Source: Archangiaceae bacterium (lineage in GTDB: Bacteria > Myxococcota > Myxococcia > Myxococcales > Myxococcaceae). From it: DNA of 47,646 nucleotides. Shown piece after piece: positions 8,738 through 16,227 of this stretch; positions within the stretch are counted from its first letter, which is position 1, and every line of letters begins with the position of its first letter. Location of the stretch: contig JAACJQ010000441.1 in NCBI GenBank assembly GCA_016879935.1, forward strand, positions 1 to 47,646, given 5' to 3'. Below the pieces are notes generated by a model. The model was given only the letters and a program-made list of their open reading frames with translations. It was not told where the DNA came from and searched no databases. The translations under genes were made by a program, and so were the position numbers.

Positions 8738-10054
8738 ATGGCCGAGAACCTTCAGATCGCGAAAGCGTCGACCGGCGACAGCGAGCTGCTCGACAGCTAC
8801 GGCCGAGAGCACAGCGAAAAGCTGCAGGGCATGGCGCGCTCGCTCGTGTCGGCGCTCTACATGCTGATTCGCTCGGTGAAGATGTACGACCCCGACAACA
8901 CGGTCTTCGACAAGCCGCTCAGCCAGCTTCAGGACAACATCAACCAGATCATCCGCAAGGAGGGAAAGCTCGAGCTCATGGGCATCAAGCAGTCGTTCTA
9001 TTTGAACGGCATGCTCGTGAAGGTCGACATGGCCTCGCTCGACAACGTGAAGTACCTGCTCGAAGAAATGCGCGGGAAGGACGTGGGCGGCTTCACCATG
9101 CTGCGCACGACCTCGATCGCCGAGCTCAAGAACTTCATCTGGATCTTCTCGAAGGAGCAGACCGACCTCGCGAACGAGGACGGCACCGACGGCAAGAAGC
9201 TCGTCTCGATGAAGCTGGCGAAGTGGTCGAAGCTCAAAGACAAGCTCGAGAATGAGAAGGACGAGAGCGAAGCGAAGCTCGATCGCAAGAAGTACGCGCT
9301 GACCTGCTACGGCCGCGCGATCTTCTTCACCAAGAAGTACATGGAGTCGCTGCGCAACGACAACCCGCTGAACACGTCGAAGTCGCTGCGCATTCTGCAG
9401 GACTTCGTCGACATCTCGATGGACCACCGCACGCACTTCCTCGGTCTGACGACGACGAAGACGGACAGCGAGTACCTCGCGTACCACCAGGTCAACACGT
9501 GCCTGATGTCGATCGTCTTCGGCAACGAGCTCGGCCTCACCAAGCCGCAGCTTCGCGACCTCGGCTACATCGCGCTCTTCCACGACGCCGGCATGGGCAC
9601 GGTGCCCGACAACCTGCTCAACAAACGCGGCTCGCTCACGCCCGACGAGAAGGCCCTCATCGCCCGCGCGCCCCTCATCTCGGTGCGCAACATTCTTCGA
9701 GAGAAGGCGATCAACCGCTCCACCCTGCTCCGCCTGGTGACGACGTTCGAGCACAAGGTCGAGTTCGGCACCGCCGTGCGCGACGGCCAGGGCAACATTC
9801 AGATGATCATTCCCAAGGCCAACCTCGGCCTCTACGCGAAGATCATCTCGATCTGCGCCACCTACGACGCGTTGACGTCGAAGCGCGCGTTCCGCGACTC
9901 GTACGGCCCCGAGGTCGCGCTGATGCTGATGTGGACCGAGATGCGCAACAAGTTCGATCCCGATCTGCTCCGCATCTTCATGCGCGTGATGGCGATTCAG
10001 CCGATCAAAGTGCTGACGAAGCGGCAGCAGTCGTTGTCGATCGGCCTCATCTGA
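8738..10054 (+). CDS. Degenerate HD-GYP protein with a shared N-terminal module
   Basis: A 438-residue protein started by an ATG with an AAGGAGG ribosome site at the expected distance. Residues 30-125 form the module shared with the previous protein ('SVKMYDPDN', 'GKLELMGIKQSFYLNG'). Residues about 245-430 align with HD-GYP phosphodiesterases. His250 and the His282-Asp283 pair ('FHDAG') remain, and the later 'CATYDALTSKRAFRDSYGPE' block is clear. The HHExxDGxGYP loop is replaced by 'FEHKVEFG' (His339) and has no GYP. True HD-GYP enzymes cleave cyclic di-GMP; loss of this loop predicts a binding-only or altered protein. It ends 6 bases from the convergent rluD stop. Confidence 0.85.
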   Translation: MAENLQIAKASTGDSELLDSYGREHSEKLQGMARSLVSALYMLIRSVKMYDPDNTVFDKPLSQLQDNINQIIRKEGKLELMGIKQSFYLNGMLVKVDMASLDNVKYLLEEMRGKDVGGFTMLRTTSIAELKNFIWIFSKEQTDLANEDGTDGKKLVSMKLAKWSKLKDKLENEKDESEAKLDRKKYALTCYGRAIFFTKKYMESLRNDNPLNTSKSLRILQDFVDISMDHRTHFLGLTTTKTDSEYLAYHQVNTCLMSIVFGNELGLTKPQLRDLGYIALFHDAGMGTVPDNLLNKRGSLTPDEKALIARAPLISVRNILREKAINRSTLLRLVTTFEHKVEFGTAVRDGQGNIQMIIPKANLGLYAKIISICATYDALTSKRAFRDSYGPEVALMLMWTEMRNKFDPDLLRIFMRVMAIQPIKVLTKRQQSLSIGLI

Positions 10055-10060
10055 ACCGCG

Positions 10061-10972
10061 CTACTTCATCGCCGCGAGCGCCTTCTTCAGATCGGGCGGC
10101 AAGGGCGCTTCGGTGGTGACGGGCTTGCCGGTGCGCGGGTGCGGAAACGTCAGCCGGTGCGCGTGGAGGGCGAGGCGTGGCGCGGCAGTGAGCTTCTGCG
10201 AGGTGCGGGTGCCGTAGATCGGGTCTGCGAGGAGCGGAAAGCCGGCCTCGGCGAAGTGCACGCGGATCTGATGGGTGCGGCCGGTCTCGAGCGTCACCTC
10301 GACCAGCGTCGCGCCACGCAGGTGCTGCTTGACCCGATAGTGCGTGACGGCGCGTTTGCCCGTCTTCACCCGGCCCGTGAAGCGCTGCCGGTGCACGGGG
10401 TGTCGCCCATGGAGCGTGTCGAACGTGCCCTCGTCAGGCGGGCGGCCGGCGACGATCGCGAGGTAGACCTTCACGACCTCTCGTGAGGCGAACGCCTTCT
10501 GGAGCGTCGTCAGCGCCTTCTCGTGCTTGGCGATCACCATGACGCCCGAGGTGTCTTTGTCGAGGCGGTGAACGATGCCGGGCCGCAGCTCTCCGCCCAC
10601 GCCCTGCAGATCTTCCACGTGGTGGAGCAGCGCGTTCACCAGAGTGCCCTGCTGATGCCCTGCACCGGGGTGCACCACCATGCCGGCCGCCTTGTCGACG
10701 ACCAGCACGTCGCGGTCTTCGAAGAGCACGGTGATGGGGAGCGCTTCGGCCTGCGGAACGGCGGCGACCGGAGCTGGAATCTCGACGACGATCTCCTCCG
10801 CGCCAGCCACGCGCCCAGACGCCTTGATGGGCGAGGCCGAGACGGTGACCCGGCCTTCGTCGATCAGGGCCTGAATGCGGGAGCGGCTGAGATCGGGAAG
10901 CCGCGCTGCGAGGAAACGGTCGTAGCGTTCTCCCCGATCGGCAGCGGTGGCGACGACGGTGCTGCGGGTCAC
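10061..10972 (-). CDS. rluD: Large-subunit rRNA pseudouridine synthase, RluD family
   Basis: A 303-residue enzyme that isomerises uridines in RNA to pseudouridine. An S4 RNA-binding domain occupies about residues 14-65 ('RLPDLSRSRIQALIDEGRV'). The catalytic domain carries the diagnostic 'GIVHRLDKDTSG' with nucleophile Asp138, and the later 'LETGRTHQIRVH'. Length and order fit RluD; the close relative RluC cannot be excluded because target sites cannot be read from sequence. Its ATG overlaps the stop of the upstream small gene as ATGA, so it is the last gene of the selA operon. Confidence 0.92.
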   Translation of the reverse strand: MTRSTVVATAADRGERYDRFLAARLPDLSRSRIQALIDEGRVTVSASPIKASGRVAGAEEIVVEIPAPVAAVPQAEALPITVLFEDRDVLVVDKAAGMVVHPGAGHQQGTLVNALLHHVEDLQGVGGELRPGIVHRLDKDTSGVMVIAKHEKALTTLQKAFASREVVKVYLAIVAGRPPDEGTFDTLHGRHPVHRQRFTGRVKTGKRAVTHYRVKQHLRGATLVEVTLETGRTHQIRVHFAEAGFPLLADPIYGTRTSQKLTAAPRLALHAHRLTFPHPRTGKPVTTEAPLPPDLKKALAAMK

Positions 10973-11232
10973 CAGATCTTCGACTTCACGTGGCCCTTGG
11001 GCTTGATGACGACGTCGACGATCGCGCGATCGAAGAAGTTGGTCTTCGTGAAGATCTCGGAGCTGACGCGGGTCTTGAACAACTCGCGGCCCTCTTCGAT
11101 CTCGTCGCGCAGAACGTCGAACAGCGTGTCGTGTTCGATGCCCTGGATGATCTTCGCCTCGTTGTAGAGGGAGATGTCAGAGGCGATGGCTCGGGCCAAC
11201 CGCATCGCCTTCATCCGTTCTTCGTCGGTCAT
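10969..11232 (-). CDS. Conserved-looking small hypothetical protein (87 aa)
   Basis: An 87-residue protein with no family that I recognise. It is mostly helical and charged up to about residue 60 ('ARAIASDISLYNEAKIIQGI'), then has a short basic strand-like tail ending 'KPKGHVKSKIW'. It has no signal peptide or membrane helix. It lies 33 nt after the J-like/HTH gene and overlaps rluD by ATGA, which argues that it is a real translated gene. Codon use matches its neighbours. Confidence 0.75.
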   Translation of the reverse strand: MTDEERMKAMRLARAIASDISLYNEAKIIQGIEHDTLFDVLRDEIEEGRELFKTRVSSEIFTKTNFFDRAIVDVVIKPKGHVKSKIW

Positions 11233-11265
11233 GGGCGCGATCTTTCCGGCGGATCCCCGCCGCGG

Positions 11266-13002
11266 TCAACCTTTCGACTTGGCGAGGTGCGCCTCGACGA
11301 AGGTCAAATAGCTCTTCGAGACGCGGAGGCCATCGAGCCCCAGCTCCCGTGCGACGCTCATGAGCATGCCACGCAGGTAGACCATCGCGGGCAGCTGTTC
11401 GTAGCGGTCGTTCTCGAGGTTCTCGATGTGGCGAACACCGATGCGTGTGCGCTCTGAGAGCTGAAGCAACGACAGACCGCGTGCCATGCGTACCTGGCGC
11501 AGGAGATCGCCATTGAACTCGACCCCGGCGGGCACTTCGTAGGGCTTCGGGCGCTCGGGCGCCTTGTACTCGCGGGGAGCGAACGGGCGCGTGGGGACGA
11601 TGGCGGTCGATTCGCCATCTCCGACCTCGGGCGGTTCAACGCGGGTTGCGAGTTCGTCGGGACGCTTCTCGGACTCAGCAGCCTGCTTTTCAGCGGCGTC
11701 ACGCTCGGCCTTCTCAGCCGCAGCCTGTTCCGCAGCCTTCTCTGCAGCGGCTTTCTCAGCAGCCTCCCGTTCGGCCTTCTCGGTTGCTTCGCGTTCGGCC
11801 TTCTCGAGCGCGTCCCATTCCGCCTTTTCGGCAGCGGCTTTTTCGGCAGCGGCTTTTTCGGCAGCGGCTTTTTCGGCAGCGGCTTTTTCGGCAGCGGCTC
11901 TTTCGGCAGCGGCCTTCTCAGCTGCGGCCCTTTCAGTCGCTTCGCGTTCCGCCTTCTCGAGGGCCTCCCACTCGGCCTTCTCAGCTGCTTCGCGAGCAGC
12001 CCTCTCGGCAGCCGCTTTCTCAGCCGCCGCTTTCTCAGCAGCCGCTTTCTCAGCAGCCGCCTTCTCAGCAGCCGCCTTCTCAGCAGCCGCCTTCTCAGCA
12101 GCCGCCTTCTCAGCAGCCGCCTTCTCAGCAGCCGCCTTCTCAGCGGCCGCCTTCTCAGCAGCTTCCTGTTCCGCTTTCTCGAGCGCTTCCCACTCGGCCT
12201 TCTCGGCTGCTTCGCGAGCCACTCTTTCAGCAGCCGCCTTCTCCGCCGCGGCCTTCTCAGTGGCTTCGCGCTCCGCCCGCTCGAGGGCTTCCCACTCCGC
12301 CTTCTCAGCAGCCTCACGCGCGGCCTTCTCAGCTGCCTCGCGCTCAGCCCGCTCCGCTGCTTCCCGTTCAGCCTTCTCTGCAGCTTCCCGTTCAGCCTTC
12401 TCTGCAGCTTCCTTTTCCGCCTTCTTCGCCTTCTTCGCGGCTCTCTCGGCAGCGGCTCGTTCCCGCTCCGCATCCTCGCGCGCCTTTTCAGCAGCGGCCC
12501 GCTCAGCGGCTTCCTGCTCCGCCTTCAGCGCCGCCGCCTTCTCAGCCGCAGCGCGCTCGGCAGCCGACTGGTCATTCGACCTGATAGGAACCGTGAAGCC
12601 CGACGACGGAGCCTGCGTGGTGATCGTGTAGCTGAACCCACTCGACGCAGGCGCTGCCGGAGTCGAGCTCACGAACGCGTACGAGCCGCTCCACGCGGGC
12701 GCGGCTCCGGTCTGCGGCAGCGTCGGCGCAACGCGCTTCCTGGGTGCGCCCTCTCTCGGAGGCAGCCCGATCTTCGCGTCGTACGTCGCTCGACGCTCCT
12801 CATCGAGGAGCACGTCGACAGCCTCTTTCAGCCGGGTTCGCAGCGCACGCGCGCGGCCCTCATCGATGAGGCCGTACAGCGCCGCCTGATCCTCCGAGTA
12901 CAACCGCGAAAGCCGATCGAACGCCGCTCGAATGTCGGCATCAGATGCCCCGACGGACACCTCGAGCAGCTCGTAGAACGTCTGAGACTGGAACGACTTC
13001 AC
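11266..13002 (-). CDS. J-like domain / AAAEK coiled coil / RodZ-type HTH protein
   Basis: A 578-residue protein of three parts. Residues 6-76 look like a J domain ('FYELLEVSVGASDADIRAAFDRL' onward, ending 'DEERRATYDAKIG'), but the HPD tripeptide is absent ('RLYSEDQ' in its place), so it should not stimulate DnaK in the usual way. Residues about 150-430 are Ala/Glu/Lys pentapeptide repeats likely to form one long helix, similar in style to TolA. Residues about 490-575 carry an HTH of the RodZ type ('VRMARGLSLLQLSERTRIGVRHIENLE'). RodZ is membrane-anchored with the HTH first; here the HTH is last and no membrane helix is seen. It overlaps the MinD-like gene by ATGA, which suggests a working pair. 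Confidence 0.85.
   Translation of the reverse strand: MKSFQSQTFYELLEVSVGASDADIRAAFDRLSRLYSEDQAALYGLIDEGRARALRTRLKEAVDVLLDEERRATYDAKIGLPPREGAPRKRVAPTLPQTGAAPAWSGSYAFVSSTPAAPASSGFSYTITTQAPSSGFTVPIRSNDQSAAERAAAEKAAALKAEQEAAERAAAEKAREDAERERAAAERAAKKAKKAEKEAAEKAEREAAEKAEREAAERAEREAAEKAAREAAEKAEWEALERAEREATEKAAAEKAAAERVAREAAEKAEWEALEKAEQEAAEKAAAEKAAAEKAAAEKAAAEKAAAEKAAAEKAAAEKAAAEKAAAEKAAAERAAREAAEKAEWEALEKAEREATERAAAEKAAAERAAAEKAAAEKAAAEKAAAEKAAAEKAEWDALEKAEREATEKAEREAAEKAAAEKAAEQAAAEKAERDAAEKQAAESEKRPDELATRVEPPEVGDGESTAIVPTRPFAPREYKAPERPKPYEVPAGVEFNGDLLRQVRMARGLSLLQLSERTRIGVRHIENLENDRYEQLPAMVYLRGMLMSVARELGLDGLRVSKSYLTFVEAHLAKSKG
11823..11930 (-). repeat. 15-bp tandem repeat coding for AAAEK units (block A)
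   Basis: About seven head-to-tail copies of a 15-bp unit (plus-strand form TTTTTCGGCAGCGGC). The first copies are identical and later ones drift. Each unit encodes five residues of the Ala/Lys/Glu helix, so the reading frame survives gain or loss of copies. Confidence 0.85.
12001..12165 (-). repeat. 15-bp tandem repeat coding for AAAEK units (block B)
   Basis: About eleven copies of a second 15-bp unit (plus-strand form CTTCTCAGCAGCCGC), with six or more in a row identical. It codes for the same pentapeptide as block A but uses different codons, so the two blocks expanded independently. The copy number probably varies between strains. Confidence 0.88.
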
Positions 13003-13973
13003 CGTTCCAATGCAATCAGGTTTTCCGCGACTCGCAACAAGCCAGCGGCGGCGGCGCTCTGGGGGAACGCTCGAATGAGTGATTGCCGGGCGCGAACCGC
13101 CTGCCAGACGGCGTCGTCATGGGCGACCGAGCCGAGGTAGCCCAGCTCGAGCCCGAAGAACTTCTTCCAGGCGCTGACGACGGTCGGCCCGATGTCGAAG
13201 TCACCGCGGGTACGGGCCTGATTCACGAGCACCCACGGGGTGAAGCCCGCGAGCGCGTGCTCGAGGCGGGCGGCAGACTCCACGTCGGTCTTGCGCAGCT
13301 CGAACACCACGTCCATCGGAGTCAGGGGCGCCTGGCCATCACGTGGCGCGAGCGCACGGGCGACGATCGACGCGAAGTCGTCCTCCGGCGCGAGCGTCTG
13401 GAGCCGCCTGAAGAACGCCGCCTTGATGAACCGGTAGGCGTTCTCGATCGAGGTCGGCTCGGGCAGCATGACGACGATGCCGATGTCGGCGATCAGGAAG
13501 AAGTCGATCACGTGGAAGCTGGTGCCGGCGCCGAGATCGAGCAGCACGTAGTCGACGTCGAGCGTCTTGAGGTGCCGTAGCAGCTTCGACTTCTGTGAGT
13601 GCTTCGGGTTCGCCGCGTCGAGTTCGTCCATCGCGCCCGAAATCAACTCCAACCGCTCGATACCGGTGGGCACGACGACGTCTTCGAGCCGATCGACGCG
13701 CTTCTCGACGAAGTCCGACAGGCTGACCCTGGGTTGGGCGACGCCGAGGCAGGTGTGCAGGTTGGCTCCGCCGAGATCGGCGTCGACGAGCACCACCTTC
13801 GAGCCTCGCTCGGCGAGCGCGATGCCCAGGTTCGCCGACACGAGCGACTTGCCGATACCGCCCTTGCCTCCGCCAATGGCCACCACGCGACGAGCGCGGG
13901 TCTTCGGGCGGGGGCCGGCCTTGCGTGGGAACTCGATGATCGCGCCGTGATCGAGCGCTTCGTTCTCAGCCAT
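12999..13973 (-). CDS. MinD/ParA-family P-loop ATPase (FlhG/FleN-like)
   Basis: A 324-residue ATPase. The deviant Walker A motif 'GGKGGIGKS' spans residues 35-43, followed by 'VVLVDADLGGANLHTCLG' and a Walker B-like 'DYVLLDLGAGTSFHVIDFF'. The stretch 'PEPTSIENAYRFIKAAFFRRL' is typical of a delta-proteobacterial MinD-like group. Such proteins act as dimers that switch with ATP to position cell structures or regulate flagella. A short basic N-terminal extension (residues 15-29) precedes the P-loop. It overlaps the J-like/HTH gene by four bases and lies 4 nt after the HNH gene. A direct flagellar role is possible but not shown, since the flagellar genes are 27 kb away. Confidence 0.88.
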   Translation of the reverse strand: MAENEALDHGAIIEFPRKAGPRPKTRARRVVAIGGGKGGIGKSLVSANLGIALAERGSKVVLVDADLGGANLHTCLGVAQPRVSLSDFVEKRVDRLEDVVVPTGIERLELISGAMDELDAANPKHSQKSKLLRHLKTLDVDYVLLDLGAGTSFHVIDFFLIADIGIVVMLPEPTSIENAYRFIKAAFFRRLQTLAPEDDFASIVARALAPRDGQAPLTPMDVVFELRKTDVESAARLEHALAGFTPWVLVNQARTRGDFDIGPTVVSAWKKFFGLELGYLGSVAHDDAVWQAVRARQSLIRAFPQSAAAAGLLRVAENLIALER

Positions 13974-13977
13974 GACG

Positions 13978-14577
13978 TCAGTCGTCCTTCAATTCCACGT
14001 TCCAATACGACGCGTCCGCCACGCTGAGGAAGGGCAACCACTCCCGGTAGGTCTGCGGCTTGGCGGCGTTGCGGAACATCGGCGTCCACTTCGGTCGAAT
14101 CGCGGGCCGAAGCAACGCCATTCCCGCCTGCTCGGGCGTTCGGCCGCCCTTGCGGAGGTTGCAGGCAATGCAGGAGCACACGACGTTCTCCCAACACGTG
14201 CGCCCTCCCTGCGACCGCGGAATGACGTGATCGAGGTTGAGATCGGACCGCTTGAGCTGCCGGCCACAGTACTGGCACGTGTCCTGATCGCGCGCGTAGA
14301 TGTTGATGCGGCTGAACCGCACCCGCATGCGGGGCAGCTTCTCGAACGCCGTCAGCACCAGCACTCGCGGTACACGAATCGACTTGTTGATCGAGTGAAT
14401 GCGATCACCCGTCGCGGCGCTCAGCTGCTCCCAGTCGGCGAAGTCGTACTGCCGGTACTGCTCATCGAGGGCGCGCGCGACGCCCTGATACAGCAGCGAG
14501 ATGGCGCGCTTCACGCTCGTGACGTGAATCGGTTGGAAGTTGCGGTTCAGCACCAGCACGGCGGTGTTCAGCATCAT
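13978..14577 (-). CDS. HNH endonuclease family protein (paralogue 1)
   Basis: A 199-residue protein. The start at 14577 gives an ATGA overlap with the selA stop; an in-frame ATG at 14622 adds only arginine-rich residues and is rejected. The HNH core holds two zinc knuckles, Cys101/Cys104 ('CQYC') and Cys136/Cys139 ('CIACN'), with Asp116-His117 in 'LDHVIPRSQGG' and Asn131. The N-terminal 80 residues ('VLVLNRNFQPIHVTSVKRAI') define a widespread family of unknown biological role. A paralogue lies at 16228-16773 on the other side of selA. The catalytic residues are all present, so nuclease activity is plausible. Confidence 0.9.
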   Translation of the reverse strand: MMLNTAVLVLNRNFQPIHVTSVKRAISLLYQGVARALDEQYRQYDFADWEQLSAATGDRIHSINKSIRVPRVLVLTAFEKLPRMRVRFSRINIYARDQDTCQYCGRQLKRSDLNLDHVIPRSQGGRTCWENVVCSCIACNLRKGGRTPEQAGMALLRPAIRPKWTPMFRNAAKPQTYREWLPFLSVADASYWNVELKDD

Positions 14578-15956
14578 GGGGCTCCTCGAACGGCGGCGAC
14601 ACGCGTCGCGACGACGTGACAATCGGCCTCAGTGAGACAACGAACGTCGAACCACAGCTCGTCGTCGGTGATTCTGGCGACGATGGCCGGCGTGCCCTGC
14701 CGCAGCACCTCATGCAGTGCGATGGCGGGCCCGGCGACGGCAACGGCGAAAGACGGCGGCTCGGCGAGCGGCATCGAGCCTCCGCCGACCTTCGAGATCG
14801 TCTGAACGACCCGATGGGGAATCGGGCCCAGCGCCTTCGAGAGGAGTCGAGCACGGGCCTCGAGTGTCGCGAGCGGCGTCGTCAGCATCGCGCGAGTCGG
14901 CACTTCGGAGTCGGCGGCGCCGTCACGATACGCCTCGAGCGTCGCCTCGAGGGCCGCGACGGTCAGCTTGTCGATTCGCAGCGCGCGGTTGAGCGGGTGC
15001 TTCGACAGCTTCGAGATCACGTCCCTCGAGCCGCACACGATGCCGGCCTGGGGCCCGCCCAGCAGCTTGTCGCCCGAGAACGCCACGACGTCGGCGCCCG
15101 CTTCGATGATCGACCGAACGGTCGGCTCCGAGGTGAGCCCCTCGGAGTGCAGCGGCAGCAACGCGCCACTGCCGAGATCTTCGAACACCGGCACGCCGCG
15201 CGTTCGACCCAGCTCGGCCAGCTCGGCCGTGCTCGCTTCTTCCGTGAAGCCGACGACTGCGAAGTTCGAGCGATGCACCTTGAGCAGCAAGCCGGTCTGC
15301 GGCGTGAGCGCCGCTTCGTAGTCGCCCACTCGCGTGCGGTTCGTCGTGCCGACCTCCACCAGCGCGCAGCCCGACTGGCGCATCACGTCGGGAACGCGGA
15401 AGCCTCCACCGATCTCGACGAGCTCTCCGCGCGAGACGATGACTTCCCTGCCCTGAGCAAGTGCTCCCAGCGTCAACAGCGTCGCGGCCGCACAGTTGTT
15501 CACGACCAGCGCGTCTTCCGCTCCGGTCATGCGACAGATCAGCTCGACGACGTGCGAATACCGGCTGCCCCGCTCGCCCTCGTCGAGATCGAGCTCGAGG
15601 TTGCAGTAGCCGCGCGCGATCTCAGCGACGCGATCGACCGCGCGAGCCGACAGCGGCGCCCGCCCCAGGTTCGTGTGCAGCACGACGCCGGTCGCGTTGA
15701 TCACCCGGCGAAGACTCGGCTGAACGAGCGTCGAGAGCTCGGCGGCGACCGCGCCGACATCGAACGCGGCCTCATCGCCCTTCAGAATTCGTTCACGCGC
15801 GGCCTGCACCGCGTTTCGACACGCCTCCACCACGAGCGAGCGAGCCGACGAGGCAACGAGCGGCGCGACCTGCGCATGCAGCAGCAGCTCGTCGATCGAC
15901 GGCAGCGCGCGAAGAAGAGCCTGCCGACGGCCGGTCTCAGTGGGTGTGGCACCCAT
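14574..15956 (-). CDS. selA: L-seryl-tRNA(Sec) selenium transferase
   Basis: A 460-residue PLP enzyme that converts seryl-tRNA(Sec) to selenocysteinyl-tRNA(Sec). The PLP lysine is Lys297 in 'SGDKLLGGPQAG', close to Lys295 of the 463-residue E. coli enzyme. Other family marks are 'NATGVVLHTNLGRAPLS' and 'GTTNRTRVGDYE'. I chose the ATG at 15956: the one at 15971 overlaps a TACGAT promoter hexamer, and the one at 16118 runs back through a terminator hairpin. selB, selC and selD are not in the window. It heads the operon that ends with rluD. Confidence 0.93.
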   Translation of the reverse strand: MGATPTETGRRQALLRALPSIDELLLHAQVAPLVASSARSLVVEACRNAVQAARERILKGDEAAFDVGAVAAELSTLVQPSLRRVINATGVVLHTNLGRAPLSARAVDRVAEIARGYCNLELDLDEGERGSRYSHVVELICRMTGAEDALVVNNCAAATLLTLGALAQGREVIVSRGELVEIGGGFRVPDVMRQSGCALVEVGTTNRTRVGDYEAALTPQTGLLLKVHRSNFAVVGFTEEASTAELAELGRTRGVPVFEDLGSGALLPLHSEGLTSEPTVRSIIEAGADVVAFSGDKLLGGPQAGIVCGSRDVISKLSKHPLNRALRIDKLTVAALEATLEAYRDGAADSEVPTRAMLTTPLATLEARARLLSKALGPIPHRVVQTISKVGGGSMPLAEPPSFAVAVAGPAIALHEVLRQGTPAIVARITDDELWFDVRCLTEADCHVVATRVAAVRGAP

Positions 15957-15969
15957 GGTCCGTAGCGCC

Positions 15970-15975
15970 ATCGTA
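15970..15975 (-). promoter_or_regulatory. Candidate -10 element TACGAT for selA
   Basis: On the minus strand TACGAT ends 13 nt before the ATG at 15956, the same spacing as seen at 19257. It would start a six-gene transcript with a leader of about 7 nt. Confidence 0.42.
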
Positions 15976-16006
15976 GCGTGAAAACGCCCCGGCCCCGAAA
16001 AGAGGG

Positions 16007-16038
16007 CGCCCCTCCGAGACGTGAATCTCGGAGGGGCG
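16007..16038 (-). terminator. Intrinsic terminator, minus-strand direction
   Basis: A perfect 13-bp stem (16007-16019 with 16026-16038) closes a 6-nt loop. Read on the minus strand it is followed by CCCTCTTTT, a short U-tract. There is no T-run on the plus side. It would end transcripts from the HNH gene at 16228-16773 just before the selA promoter. Confidence 0.75.
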
Positions 16039-16039
16039 G

Positions 16040-16227
16040 AAAGTGACTGCCATGAACCTGTGAGTGCGCTGCTCGTCTGGACGGGGGCACCAGGGTCCTG
16101 TGAGGCGTGGACCAGCACCCAGCGACCTTTCGGTCTCTCTGTCTACCCGTTCAGGCTGTGCGGTCGGCCCGCACCCGCCGGTTCGTGTCTGTCTTGGTTG
16201 TCTGTGTCTGGAACAGCGGCAACCCGA
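16040..16227 (-). other. Structured spacer after the HNH gene; possible ncRNA or 3' UTR
   Basis: About 190 bases between the HNH stop and the terminator contain no convincing gene. Three short perfect hairpins lie in series: 16094-16098 with 16109-16113; 16124-16127 with 16132-16135, closed by a GAAA tetraloop when read on the minus strand; and 16158-16163 with 16169-16174. The stretch 16180-16220 is rich in A and C on the minus strand and poor in pairing. Base composition differs from the coding DNA around it. It could be a stable 3' UTR or a processed small RNA. Confidence 0.4.

Noticed and set aside
11823-12165. Possible CRISPR-like array from regular short repeats
   Set aside because: The 15-bp units are directly adjacent with no spacers and lie inside a coding frame that they preserve.
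11564-12631. Plus-strand frame made of Ala-Phe-Ser repeats
   Set aside because: It is the reverse reading of the AAAEK-coding tandem repeats in the J-like/HTH gene and has no independent support.
16040-16227. Possible selC (tRNA-Sec) next to selA
   Set aside because: No acceptor stem, no GGTTCGANTCC T-loop and no anticodon arm of the selC type could be found on either strand.
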